A DNA stretch of 64,000 nucleotides, taken from NCBI GenBank assembly GCA_038373865.1, contig JAXGGA010000028.1, positions 372,001 to 436,000 on the forward strand, written 5' to 3'. Within the stretch, counting starts at the first letter, position 1, and each line of letters starts with the position of its first letter. Positions 23,401-35,562 of this stretch are shown here, one piece after another. The translations under genes were made by a program, and so were the position numbers. The DNA is from Uloborus plumipes. Its lineage: Eukaryota > Arthropoda > Arachnida > Araneae > Uloboridae. A model generated the notes under the pieces. That model had not been told where the DNA came from and searched no databases. It worked only from the letters and a program-made list of their open reading frames with translations.

Positions 23401-23826
23401 AATCATGAATAGAAAAAACTATTTTTTAATGTTTTAAATGTTATTTAGTTTTTTAAATGGTTTATCCCGTGATTAAAGAAGCAAAGAGATGCACCATTTG
23501 GCGACATCAATCGAGTGCTTGGCTTAGACAAGAACAAATTGGAGCCAAGCAGACGGGGCCAAGAGAATTTTATTGGTTTATTTTTTTTATTAAAAAAAAT
23601 CGCGAAAAATGGCATAATGGCAAACCTTCCGACAACCTGTTTAGTTACTTCTAGACTCCATTTTCCATGAACGCAGTATATAAATTAAATTTTTATGTTT
23701 TCATCATTAATAGAAAAAAAATATTGCTTAATATTGAAAACAATTACTTCATTTTTTAAATGTTTTATGCCATGACTAAAGAAGCAATTTCTAGTTTAGA
23801 TGTTTAGATAATGTTACTTCTGTTTA

Positions 23827-23828
<2 letters not shown>

Positions 23829-23870
<42 letters not shown>
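23829..23870. repeat. Poly-T run of 42
   Basis: An unbroken homopolymer. A weak direct duplication surrounds it: TTTTTTAAATG, a variable triplet group and AAAGAAGCAA occur near 23449-23485 and again near 23752-23787. The run could be a retrotransposed tail on the minus strand, but no element body is recognisable. Confidence 0.9.
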
Positions 23871-23877
<7 letters not shown>

Positions 23878-24111
23878 TCACTTTTTTTTTCAGTTTAACT
23901 GTTTTCGAAAAAAAAAAAAACACTAAAAAGAATTGCTTTAGATTGTCTTATTTTCAAAAACAAATAAAAATAACTAAATTTTAATGGCGATGACTTTCAA
24001 AATAATATACTAAATAATGTGTATGTCTTGCTGCTTTCAGATTGATAAAAACAATGATAAAATTAAGTATCCAGGTTTGTGATAAAAAATCTGAGCAATA
24101 TCATTGCACAT

Positions 24112-26481
24112 TAGGGTGATTCAAAAAAATTTTTTTTTGAATTTCTCTGGTCTTACCCCGCAGTTTTTTTACACTATTCATGAATGTGATGTATGTAAAA
24201 TTTTAGCTCAATTGAATAATATTTAGAGGTCGCTCAACGCGATCGAATTCTGTTGAAACTTAGCAATTTCGAGAGTTGGAGTATATAGCTTCATTTCCCG
24301 AAATAATATTATTCTTCATATAAAATGGATTAACTTAAAACAATAGTTTACTCTACTAAGTAATTAGTCAATAAAATAATAACTCAAAGTGAGTTGTAAC
24401 GATTACCCCCCCCCCCCCCGCTCCAAAGCTGCATTATCTCTTACCTGAGTTTGGGTAGAAAATGCTGCTGCAAGCTCGGGCTGTGGTTTCTGTTTTCTTT
24501 TCGGTTGTTTGAGGTGTATGAGTTTATTTGGCTAAAACACCTAGCATCCACTCTAGACAGGGCCCAGTATAAGTGACAGAAAGCCGCTTTGATAGTAGCT
24601 GCTACAGTACAATGTATGGCTCTAAGTGGGGAGGATTTGACAACGTCCATAAAATGGTAAATGCAAACTATTCGCTCTGAATTGGCCGTTAACTTACAAA
24701 AGTCGTTTAAATCTAGGACTTCCTTTGATAGTTCACTGGAACGAAACACTTATGCAAAATATATTGGGAAAATGAAGGATGATCGGCGGGTTTCATACCA
24801 GTATTAGTATCAGGACTGCAAGCATTGATGATTTACTTCTGGGTTCTAGTAAGTTAGTCAGGCATTGGAATTGCTACGGAAAATGCTACTGTACGATAAC
24901 CAGTTAGATAAATGAGAACTTACTGAGCTCGTACGTGGTATGTGTTTCAATACGACATGCATTGCCGGTACTAAAGTTGGAGCATGTTTGAACTTGGGGA
25001 AAAAAAAACTAGGGAAGCAACTTTTATATTGTGCTTTCCGCCATTATATTTCAAACATTGTGTTTTCTGTGGTATTACAACCGAAATCTATTCTACTCTT
25101 GGTCTCTCGGTATTTAACCGATAAACCAAGAAATAGATAGAATTGGGGTATTTGATTGCGTGCAATGTCAGATGCGATGTTCACGCAATTGCGTGGAACC
25201 ATCCACTGCCATTGGATCTACAATACTGCTTTTTAAGCGGTTTTAGCAATCATAGTCCAGAATAAAACATTCTAATTTCAAACCTGGAGTGAGGAACGAT
25301 GAGGTTGAGGAGTTGGTAGCACATTCAGAGCAACGTGCAACTAGTAATGGAAGTTGCGGAAAGTTAACTTCTGATGACCCATATAAAAGAAGTGTCTAAG
25401 GTACTAGATCTTAGTGCGATTTTCTTGAGCAGAGCGCCTTCTCTTGGTGTATGTTTTCGTGTCCCCGGAGTGGTTCCATGTGTTATATCTGTGTTAAAGA
25501 TTCTTTATGGCTTCAAGTTATGGATATTTCCCAACCAGTTCAAACTTGCAGCTGGACAAACAAAGGGTATTCGTAACATATCAATGCGATTTCTTTCCCA
25601 TTCTTATCGTTAATGGGAAAGAATATCTAAGAGCTGGGTTCCCAGCAACCCTTTTTGTGCAAGCACTAAGAAATGATTTGGAATATTTTTAGCGTCCTTA
25701 TTCATGTAAAGAAGAAACTCAAAATATATCAGCATTCGAATCTTTAAGATAGCTATCAACAAGGCTTTATACTACGAAAGAAACTGAGGATTGTAAACGA
25801 CAATACGGAGCGTGGCATGGCCCTTATTGAAGCATTTGTTAAGACTATCACTAACGACGGAAAACAAAGACAGTGTCTTCTTCAAGTGGTACAGGAACAC
25901 AGAAAAGTTTTCAAAGTTGCAAAAAAGTAACCTTCAAAAGTATTGCAAGAATTAATGAGCGAATTCCTATGTATTTAATGTATTTAAATTTGTTTTTTAT
26001 ATTTTTCCGTATTTGATTAGGTTTCATACTTTTCTGCATTTCATTGGTTTTTCAGATATATAGTTCATTTTGTGATTGCACGCTTTTTTTCTTCGGAGAT
26101 ATAAAAAAAAACAATAAAATAACTTCATTATTACTATTATTTACATTCGCATTTGTGCCACTATCACAAAATTTGAATTACTCCTAAATGTCAATATAGT
26201 TTACTAAACTTTTGGGCTAAAAATTCAGTGTATATAAAGGACCTAAATAAGACGGTAAGACGAATAAAAATACAAAGGTTACTTTTTTCTATAGATATTA
26301 TTTACGATCACGTTTTTGTCAATATCACGAAATTTCAAGGCGTTTGAGCGACCTCTAAATATTAATATATTTTGCCAAAATTTTGCACAAATAATCAGTG
26401 TATATAGTGGCACAAAATAAGAGGGTAAGACGCACAAAAATACAAACTTTATTTTTTTCCATACATTTCTGAATCACCCTA
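24112..26481 (+). mobile_element. Complete 2.37-kb hAT element
   Basis: The ends are TAGGGTGATTCA and, on the right, TGAATCACCCTA, flanked by a perfect 8-bp duplication TTGCACAT (24104-24111 and 26482-26489). TAGGG fits the hAT terminal consensus. Subterminal sequence is shared in inverted orientation, with TATTTAGAGGTCGCTCAA on both sides. On the right this subterminal block is duplicated in tandem (about 26130-26300 and 26305-26460). The interior is GC-richer and contains a dead transposase. Confidence 0.9.
24900..25960 (+). pseudogene. Transposase pseudogene of the 2.37-kb hAT element
   Basis: Several plus-strand fragments are spread over different frames with stops between them. At about 24940-25060 the reading includes TKVGACLNLGKKKLGKQLLY followed by an RHYI segment. 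At about 25465-25600 it includes VLKILYGFKLWIFPNQFKLA followed by TKGIRNI. I recall comparable motifs (GTKVGAC, RHHI, and LKIWIFRDQF with KGIRNI) from a group of hAT-like transposases and uncharacterised arthropod proteins. That is memory, not a search result. The upstream minus-strand open frame at 24441-24749 lies antisense and is not a gene. Confidence 0.5.
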
Positions 26482-26489
26482 TTGCACAT

Positions 26490-29435
26490 CCATATTTTAT
26501 TCAACGCAAATTCCATTTTTATTCTTTATCCATCTGAAAAAATAGGCTGATCTTGTTCCCAGTTGCACTTTTGCAAGCCAACGTTATCTTCGAATCTTCA
26601 AAGATAAAAAAGGAGATGAAAACGCAAATGGAAAAATATTCTTCCCATTTGTATTTTCAATCACTCTCAAAGGTACGATGCAAAATCTCTCAGAAAAACT
26701 ACGCAATGAATTACTTTAAAATAATACAGTTTTATCATGTACATTTATAGAGCTTAAGTTTCAAAGCGCGCTTACGTTAATTTCGGACTGTAATGTAAAC
26801 TGTAAATTATTTTTGCTTCACTCTTTGAGAACCATACGATTTATGGTCGAGTATGGACATTTCCAAAGTTAAAGGGAGAAATTTTTTTTATTTTTAAACA
26901 ATGTATTTTTTTCTAATATTAAAGTTCATATGTTTCGTTAACATGAAAATTAATTTTTAAAACATATTTCGAACACATGTACATGATCCTTACATAATTC
27001 AAGTACTCAACTGACTGAAAGAAAGAATTGACAATTTTCAGCATCTAAGGAAACTGGAGCACTTTGCTATGCTTTGTTAGCATACATAATGCAAAGATTT
27101 GATGTTTGATCTTTAAAAGTTGCACATTATGGATGTATAAAGGCTAATTTTCACTTAACCTCAATTCGTATATCACCAGTAACTTGCAGTTTAAGTGACT
27201 TAAAATGCTACAAAGTCAAATGAAATTTCAAAAAAAAAAATCATTTTTTTTTAATAAGTTGATTTGTGATAATTTGTAATACAAGAAGTAGGTCCAATAA
27301 GTAAGTACTGTAAAGCAGATTGGGATATAGATTACTCTTAGATTTACTAACTTTCAAGCTTTTTCTTATAAAGCACTTGACCATTAAGCTTCTAACTATA
27401 TCGGTTTCATTTTTTGTGTCAATGACAGTTAAAAAAAAAAAAAAAACTTCGTATCTTGTTTTCATGCAGACATTACAAACTAATGTTTATAAATAAATGT
27501 ATTGATAACGAAGATAGCAAAAAGACATTCTTACAAAAGTATTGGAACGCAGAAGGAAATCCAAATATGCATTTCATCAGTTTCCGAGGAACCGATAAAA
27601 AGTTTCGCGAAATTAAAATGAATACAATTAATTTTTACTACAAAGTCAACCCTTATTCTGCAGGAAGTAATGCTTGAGAAGAATTAATGTTTTTAACCTG
27701 TATTACATTTTTCCTTTCCCATTTTAAAATATACTTATTACGTTCAAGTGCATTAGTAATTATGCTTTCCAAAAATATAGCGAGAAATTTATTTTACTAT
27801 TTTTTTTTTATTTTGCTGAAGTTCTACGAAACGACGAAAACAAACAGGGATATACGGAAACTTATAAGCTGATGGTGGAAGTTGGGATCAATGTCAATTA
27901 TTTGCTATTCCTAGAACTTTTAAATTTTAATCTTTTGAGTACCGTTTGAAGCCTCCAATCAGAATCCTAATACTAATCGCAAACGTTAAAAAGCGCTATA
28001 TCAACTCATACCGTATGTTTTTGACTTTCTTTCACAAAAAGATTCAAGTTATATTCTAAAGCAATACATTTTTTCCCAATTCGCTGCGATTAGTTTATTT
28101 CCTAGTTTCCTTTTAAAAGTTTTACCAATGATTACCATAAAAGCTTTTCCTCCGTACATAGTGGCATCTCTCATTCCCCAATAACAAAATTTGAGCAATT
28201 TATCATCTGTAAATATGTTAAATTATCACCAGATTGGCATCCTCAAATGACGGAATTTAAAAAAAATTATGTGTAGTTAAACGTGCAACAAGAACCTACA
28301 TAGACTAATATGAAAATTCATTCGCGCAAGTGCTTTGATAAGTAACAAGAACCAGTTGTACTATAGTTTACCTATAATTAAATAGTTAATGAATTAAACT
28401 AAACTTATAAAATAGCATCCGAAAAAGTTTACTCCATGCTAAGTGTTTGTAATTGATTAAATAAAGATTTCTAGAAAGAAAAATAGAAAACAAAAGGATA
28501 AAAATCCTCCAAAATATACTTTTATAGTTATAACAATGTTATGCTTGAATTTCATTACTAAACAATGCTATAAGCTGTCAAATGTATTAATAGTTTCAAA
28601 CAGATCAAACGCTCCTGAAATCAAAGAGCATCGTAAGGACTGTTTCTACATAACAACACAGTAGTAATTGTTTTACTGGAATCAATTGTGTGTATTAAAA
28701 TTTAATCTGTTTCAAAAGTCAGAATGTGGGTAAGCTTGAGACGTGGATACAAAGAAGCCACTGAAAAATACAATACCATATTTTCCAGTATCTCAGCATT
28801 CATTAATTAGCATTAGATGAAGGATACCCCCCTCCCCGTTTTTTAACGCTCTTAGAGTATTATGTTATATTTAAAACGTTATATAGTTATTATGTATGTG
28901 TATTTTACGCACGAAAGTATGCTATCCATGTATGCTTTTAAACTATCAATTTTCTTTTATAAAGTTTTATTTGCTCTTTATTTTTACTGAGGTTTCGTTT
29001 GTTGTATTTTTCTTATTGAGGCCCTTCCATTCCTTCTAAGAGAACTCCTCAAAGTTGGTTTTAGAAAAGAAAAAGCGCAGTTCAAGAAAAAATGCATTTT
29101 ATATGAAAGTATTAGTTTGTTCACACTTAGTTTCTGAATAAAAACGAACTTTTTGAATTTAGTAAGACACTCAGTATAAAAAATATATATTTGGTTACAA
29201 ATTACTTAGTTTTAAGAAACGTTGCTTTTTTGTAATTATTATGCAAAAAATCTTAACCGTATTGTGCAAAATAAAGTTTTACGTATAAATACTTCTCGAA
29301 CAAATATCACTAAATAATTTCCTGTCAACGATTCATAGCACTGTCTTCGCATGAACTCCTTAAGCTTTAACAAAGTTTCACTTCCGGGTAAGACAAAAGT
29401 TTAAATCGTTTAATATGTTTGCACACTTTGTCACT
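26490..29435. other. AT-rich interval, no gene recognised
   Basis: Low-complexity sequence with poly-A runs near 27229 and 27429. The open frames at 27241-27465, 27456-27677 and 27687-27872 have AT-driven amino acid content and no splice context. Confidence 0.5.
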
Positions 29436-29439
29436 TTGT

Positions 29440-29601
29440 TTATTTCCTCCGCCAGTTCAACGACTGTTTCGTTAAACAGGCATTAGGAGATACGTCTGGA
29501 TGTGATGCATCGCAATAGCAGGTGCTGCTGTCGGAAATACAGGTCGTTGATCTGCGTTGTTGCCGGTTTCCGATTCCAGAAAGATTTGCAATTGTGAACT
29601 G
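29440..29601 (-). CDS. Candidate terminal exon, cysteine-containing, unrecognised
   Basis: After a minus-strand acceptor-like CTAACCTTTTTAG (29614-29602), an open stretch of 53 codons runs to TAA at 29440-29442. A CTAAC word suitable for a branch point occurs just upstream. The peptide contains TTCISDSSTCYCDASHPD, with four cysteines in its middle and one more a little later. Composition is clearly less AT-rich than the flanks. The acceptor and the first codons are repeated in the two following tandem units (about 29800 and 29990), but the distal part is not. I recognise no family. Confidence 0.28.
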   Translation of the reverse strand, partial: QFTIANLSGIGNRQQRRSTTCISDSSTCYCDASHPDVSPNACLTKQSLNWRRK

Positions 29602-29744
29602 CTAAAAAGGTTAGTCGTTAGCGACAGATATTTTCTCTGTGTGAAGATTGAACATAAAGTATAGCTAGTTAATTTGAACTAACTATATGTTATACGTAAC
29701 AAGAACAGCTTATTGTAAGAATCCCGTTAAAAGAGATTTAAGGT

Positions 29745-29796
<52 letters not shown>

Positions 29797-30178
29797 ATTT
29801 CAGATTCCAGAAAGATTTGCAATTGTGAACTGCTAAAAAGGTTAATTGCTAACGACAGATATTTCCGCTGTGTGAACATTGAACATAAAGTATAGCTAGT
29901 TAATTTGAACTATATGTTATACGTAACAAGAAGAGCATATTTTAAGAGTCCCGTTAAAAGGGATTTAAGCTGCAAATAATATTTAATTTCCGATTCCAGA
30001 ATATTTGCAATTGTGAACTGCTAAAAAGGATAATCCTTGATAACAGATATTTTTTACTGGGTGCAGATTAAACATAAAGTATAGCTAGTAAATTTGAGCT
30101 GTAACTATATGTTCTACGTAACAAGAGCTTATTGCAGGAGTCCCGTTATAAGAGACTTAAGGTGTAAATAAAGTAGCT
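29568..30178. repeat. Three tandem units of about 190 bp, the first with an A46 run
   Basis: Each unit begins near CCGATTCCAGA (29570, 29801, 29991) and contains TTTGCAATTGTGAACTGCTA, AACATAAAGTATAGCTAG and CGTAACAAGA, ending with a GTCCCGTTA-type word. The first spacing is longer only because of a run of about 46 A at 29747-29792. Divergence by eye is similar between all pairs, so this is an old triplication. Confidence 0.9.
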
Positions 30179-30654
30179 AAGGTTAATGAAACGGAATTGA
30201 ACATTTACATGTTGTATTCCTGAGCTAAACGTTAACTGTTACAATTTCAGACGCCCTCTACAGTGCCTAATAGCAATTTTTGAGCTATGCCCAACATAGC
30301 TTAGATTTCAAATAACTTTTTTTTAATCATTTTGCTGGTCAAATATTTACTGTGTATAATTGAAGTTCAAACACTTTCTTCTAAATTATGAAATTTTATT
30401 GATGCAGCAACATTGGTTATATCGTTCATATGCCATCCCATACCAGTTATAAAAACAATTTTAGAAAGTTCTGCAACAAGAAAAAAAATTGAATTTAGAT
30501 TTTAAAGCAATTTCGTTGTCGTTGATATCTTGTCATAGTAAATAATCACTATGAAGCTGTGGGATTCTATTTTCTCGAGAGGTTGGCCTTCTTAATTAAT
30601 ACTTAAGACAACATAAGGAAGATTTACCGCACAAAAAGAGGAAATAAAACGCAA

Positions 30655-30735
30655 GGCTACTGCGGCAATCGAACCCACGACCTCAGGCGTTCGAAGTATA
30701 ACTTCTACCGCAAAGCTAAGAAGGCCCTTATTTAA
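30655..30735 (-). repeat. tRNA-like sequence (SINE head or tRNA pseudogene)
   Basis: The minus strand reads TTAGCTTTGCGGTAGA (A-box-like) and, about 30 bases on, GTGGGTTCGATTGCC (B-box-like, one mismatch in the core). Acceptor and T stems do not close, so a functional tRNA is unlikely. It is not the same family as the SINE at 40465. Confidence 0.5.
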
Positions 30736-30869
30736 TCAATAACTGGGCCTTTTTTGTTTGCAAAATTTTGAGTTGTGTTTCGTTTGTTGGGGTGGGATAT
30801 GTTTCCCTAAAATATTATCAATGATTATAAGAAAATCATTAAATGTATGCTTTTATCAAGGAAAATTAT

Positions 30870-31970
30870 TGGATAATTTAATCTTCATAAATGATTGCTT
30901 TGTTTATCTAATTTAAAGTGCCGATTAAAATGTCCTTGTTGCATCATCATAACTTTCGAACCTATTGACTAAAGATAAACTGTCTCCCGAAAAGCGTAAT
31001 CTTAAATGCATAACCGGAAAAACAACTGAAAAAGATCAAGCTAGATTGTTTTTCGATGAAAACAACGGCACTTTCAACCACCCAGGTATTACTGAATTCA
31101 TCATTTTAAATTTTGAATCCAACATTCCTTTCTTTCTAGTAATCGAACATAAATTCCTTTTTGTAGTTTACAACAAGTTATAAAATTATCTTTGCTTAAT
31201 TCTTCATCAAAGCCATACAAGTCTAAAATTCTTTACGATTTTCCTTCTAAATTTTTCAAAAAATGTTTTTATGAAGGACAATATTGCATAATTCAGTCTT
31301 TATGATTGCTAGCTTTTTAAGATGCTTGTCTGGAAAAGCAACTCAAGGCAACGAAACTACATTGATTTCTCTGAAAATAACCGCACTTTCTAATGCTCAG
31401 GTATTACATGATTAATCATTTCAAATTTTGAATAAAACATGTCTTCCTTTCCAACAATCAAACATAAATTACTTATTATAATTTATCTTAAATTATACAA
31501 TCTCTTTGCTTGAGAACTTGAATTTTTCATCAAAGCCCCACCAAAGTATTAAAAATTATCAATGATTTTTTTTTGTAAAATTGTATTCAGCCTTGTGAAT
31601 AATGCATTATTTATGATTGAAAGCTTTGTTACTCTACCTTAAGCTACCAATAGAATTGTCGTCAGCTATCATGTTAATTTTAGGAGAAATACATATGTAA
31701 CAGACCTTCTGAAATGCGCAATCGTAAAAGCAGGACCGGAAAAACAACTCAAAGCAATTAAGCTGCATTAATTTCGCTGGAAATAACGACACTTTCAAGC
31801 ACTCAGGTATTACTAAATTCATCATTTCAAATTTTGAATCAAATATTCCCTCCTTTCCAGTAATCAAGCATAAATTCCTGTTTGTAATTTATGACGAGTT
31901 ATAAAATTCTCTTTGCTTAAGATCTCGAATCTTTCATCAAAGCCATAAAAGTCTCTTCACGAGAGCAAAT
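30870..31970 (+). repeat. Three tandem units of about 400 bp with a conserved CAG|GTATTAC boundary
   Basis: The units share GGAAAAACAACT-type, CATCATTTCAAATTTTGAAT and CATCAAAGCC words at about 31016/31205, 31332/31530 and 31736/31937. The middle unit lacks about 85 bases. All three keep CAGGTATTAC (about 31083, 31398, 31803), which would serve as a splice donor. The first unit is open before it (part of 30965-31183, with CITGKTTEKDQARLFF), but the second and third have stops or shifts. They may be duplicated exons that died, or only repeats. Confidence 0.8.
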
Positions 31971-31979
31971 CAAGAGTTG

Positions 31980-33227
31980 AAGCGAAAAAATCGTAATGAA
32001 AATCTCAAAGTAACTGCCAGGAAAGAGAAAGAGCAAAATAAAAAAAAAAAAAAACTCAAATTGAAGTAATTTCATCGCGAGTCATAAAATGTTTTTCTTC
32101 TAAGGGAAAAAAAGTTTCCGAGCTTTAAATGTCGCTTTAGATGTACTGCTGTATTTATATGAAGAGTTTTTTTTTTAATTTTTGACCGCAAATAATATAA
32201 TATTCATTGAAGAATGAGAAAAGAAGGATATCTCAAAATTTTTCATGCAAACCGTTGAATTTATGCTAAAAAGTTAGTTTTTTTTTGCAAAAATGATTAG
32301 AATGTTTTACAGCAAACGATAATGTTTTATGACAGAATACGTTTTTTAAGAGGAAATATGTTTCACATTCGTTTTGAAAATGAGACAGGAGATTTGTTTG
32401 TTTAAAGTAAAAATAACACAGGCCTGCAAAAAAAAAAAAAAAAAATTTTTTGAACAGCTGCATGGGATGTTTTGTTTTGACTGAGTTTAATGTTTTTCGG
32501 GGTGCTGAGTCCAAATATGAGCTTTATTTTTTTCTATCACGTACATATTTTTTCCAACACGTAATTGCTTAATTGTCAAAGTCAAAAAATTAAAAGTTAA
32601 AAAGAAAATCATGACTTATCACCTAAATAATTTCTATTTGGAACATTTTTTTTAATGTATAATTCATTGCAAGTGAGAAAAAACTGAAACTCTAAAGATT
32701 GCCGATTTTGATGCTTTTTTCGACAATTACTGTACATAAGCTACCGATTTCAATTTCTGGATTGTCACATTCGTTATCTACGGAGAAAAAACTAAAAAAA
32801 AAATACACCTTACTCAGCTTTATCCCTAAAATGATACGATTTGCTTAAATTTTGGGTGCTAGCTGATAGACTATGAGAAAATTTTTATTTTCTTCTATCA
32901 AAAATTATGCCTTTAAGAACTTCTTAAGTGCGTAACTATCCATTTTAATTATTACTCTTTTCTGCAGTTTTTCAGTACATGAAATATGTATGTTTTGTCC
33001 AATCATTAGGTTTTTTTTATATAAGCTAGAATGTGAAAGCAATTTCATTTAACGTATTATGAAATGTTCAAGGTTAAAAATCATGGCGAATGACCTTGAA
33101 GCTTTAAGCCTTTGTAATAAGGCCATTTAATACTCACACAACCCCCCATGTAATATATCAATAGAAAGCTCTATTCTTTAGCTTTACAAAGACTTTTGAG
33201 TTTGCTTTTTTACTATAATTAGGGGAG
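31980..33227. other. AT-rich interval, no gene recognised
   Basis: Only poly-A and poly-T runs (for example 32041-32054 and 32429-32445). The minus-strand open frame 32266-32514 translates these runs and is not credible. Confidence 0.5.
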
Positions 33228-33235
33228 ACGTTAGA

Positions 33236-34572
33236 CAGGGTTGCCAGACGTCCCGGATTTCAAGGGACAGTCCCGTTTTTGGGAATATTGTCCCGCGTCC
33301 CGGGAAACCTTGATACGGGACGGCTAAAGTCCCGTATTCTGGCTAGAAGCAGCATTTTACAAAACAAAACATTATTTTCAGAAAAAAATGAGGTAAAACA
33401 AAAAATGCGAAATAGAGGGATAAGAAAATTCATTGAATTATAATATTTTCCTGTTCTGAAGTAATGTTGGGGTTCTATTCATTTCGAGCATAAATTATTG
33501 TGACAAATCAATTCAACAAACGTTCGTTGTAAAAGTGGTGTGTCTCCTTGTAAATGATTTTACTATGCCTTATTATATAAAAAGCCCTTCTCAATTTTTC
33601 AATTATGGAAAAAATATGCGTACAGCTAATATTAGTCACTTAATTTTTTGAATCAATCAATTTCAATCTTTTGAAATTTGCTTCGCTTCGCTTTCATACT
33701 AAAAGATGTAACTAAATGTTATTCCCTTTAGCAAACAAATACGCGTTTTAAAAACATGAAGATGCATAATTTTTACAATGAGCGTCAGAAATATAAATTA
33801 CAGTGAGCTTGATAGCAACCTAAAGATCATCAAAACTTAGAAAGCATTATTGCAGCGGTAAAATCAAGTAGCAAACATGATTTTAAAAAAAAGGAATTTC
33901 CCGACATTATATAAGAATAATTATCATTCTATAATATTGACAGAACTGTACAGTTTTTCCCCAAAAGATACTGAGTATTGATTTTTTAAAATTTGTTTTA
34001 GGTTAATTTCTAATAGTGAGTTCAAGTAGTAAGGTTTAATTCTATGTCTACTCAATTGTAATCAAATTTTTTGTTAATGACTCATTAAAATTATTTTGCA
34101 TTCAAATTTCCCCATTGGTACGTCTAGCTTTTTAAAAAAGTACATACTAAACATTAGTCATCAGTAGAAGCGACTATGTCTTTCACGTAAAGACAGGTCC
34201 ATCATTTGGGATATCAGGATAGGTGATTACCTTTTTGCCCCCCCCCCCACCACAGACAAGATTTGAAATGACGGGCCTGCGTCAAGAAAAACGGGGTTAA
34301 TAACAGGGAAATACGAATTTTCACAATAATTAGTGTTAAACCTTTTCCTACTAATATTCATGACGAAAAATAACTATGCAATGGTAAAAAATGAAGTTTT
34401 TATTCATATGATCATTGTGTATTTTTTTTCTTCATTTATATTTGTGAGAAACATTTAATATTAAAGTCAAGGATACAAAAATTCAACCTTTAGACTTCAT
34501 CTCTCAGCACCCCCCCCCCCCCCAACCCAAGAGCTTGTCCCGTATTTTCAATTCTTAAATCTGGCAACCCTG
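33236..34572. mobile_element. 1.34-kb non-autonomous hAT element
   Basis: Left end CAGGGTTGCCAGACGTCCCG and right end, reverse-complemented, CAGGGTTGCCAGATTTAAG are flanked by a perfect 8-bp duplication ACGTTAGA (33228-33235 and 34573-34580). The subterminal regions carry repeated GTCCCG / CGGGAC words, with the cluster on the left. No open frame of note is present. The 86-bp MITE at 34194-34279 is inserted within it, so this element is the older of the two. Confidence 0.92.
34194..34279 (-). mobile_element. hAT-type MITE, copy 4 (86 bp, internally deleted)
   Basis: The minus strand starts CAGGCCCGTCATTTCAA and ends in a CAGGTCCATCATTTGG terminus. Flanking repeats CGTAAAGA (34186-34193) and CGTCAAGA (34280-34287) match at seven of eight bases. 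About half of the family length is missing. It sits inside the 1.34-kb hAT element. Confidence 0.85.
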
Positions 34573-35324
34573 ACGTTAGATTTATTTATAAATAAACACT
34601 TCGCTAATTTTCTCCTTACTTACTGCTTTTTTTTAACATTATTTATTTACAACTCTGTATTTTGAAAAGTTTTTTTGAAATAAAAATTTGAAAATTGGTT
34701 GGATTACTTTCCTTGTAATGCGCGCTCTTTCTACAAAATTTAAAATTGAAAGTGATGAGTTTTTTTTTGGACTGATCTCACATTTAATTGCTCAGATACA
34801 GAAAATTTGTCAATATTCCTGATTTGTTCGTATTATTTTGCGATTGCCATGTCAGCGGAAGTTATGGTGTAGTGAAAGATATAATTAAAGCTAAAAGAAC
34901 GTCATTAATACATTAATAGAAAACTGTATTACTTTTTCACTTCTTGGATTTCACAATTGTTTTTGAATTTTTATTCTACTATAATTAGGAGAGAAGTTAC
35001 TGCCATTTGCAAGTAACCGCTTTGCCCTTTTAACACACACATTTTGCGTTTTCACATATCCAAGGGAATACTGTATTTTTATTTTTATTTATTAATTTAA
35101 TTTAATTTTATTTATTTTTTTTTTTTTTGACATTCTTGGTAGAATTCTGAATATGGTCTGAGACCGGGAGAAAATAACAACTTCATAACTATACTTCAAA
35201 GCTAACATGATCATTTTTTTAGCTCATTTTCGTTTTTATTTACACTGTACTTAGATAATTTGCAAAAAAAAACAAATTCGGCTTAATAATGACTTTTGGT
35301 TCGGCCTTTTAAGCATATGAAATA

Positions 35325-35326
<2 letters not shown>

Positions 35327-35405
<79 letters not shown>
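35327..35405. repeat. TA microsatellite
   Basis: About 39 uninterrupted TA units, lying just downstream (in minus-strand sense) of the candidate exon at 35430-35562. Confidence 0.97.
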
Positions 35406-35407
<2 letters not shown>

Positions 35408-35429
35408 AATAAACAAACCACAAAGAAAG

Positions 35430-35562
35430 CTAACCTCCTGCTGGTTTTTGCACCAGATATCCGGCAATGGTGCGTCTTGCTGCCATGAGACATGTGGCTA
35501 CCTGTCTCGCTCTCCTGGGTCCATGGGACGCCGTATCGACATTTTTCTTAGCACAAATCAAA
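35430..35562 (-). CDS. Candidate terminal coding exon, unrecognised protein
   Basis: The minus strand has a strong acceptor (a nine-base T run, then ATTGCAG, just above 35562), then one base and 43 codons to TAG at 35430-35432. Composition switches sharply to about half GC inside the exon and back to AT-rich outside. The peptide contains SHGPRRARQVATCLMAARRT and ends in VQKPAGG, a basic C terminus. I do not recognise the family. The rest of the gene would lie at higher coordinates. A stable hairpin of 10 base pairs is at 35737-35764 in the supposed intron. Confidence 0.38.

Noticed and set aside
23829..23870. Poly-A tail of a retrocopy on the minus strand
   Set aside because: No gene-like or LINE-like body adjoins it and no target duplication is visible.
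24441..24749. 102-codon minus-strand frame
   Set aside because: It lies antisense within the hAT element, whose transposase remnants run on the plus strand.
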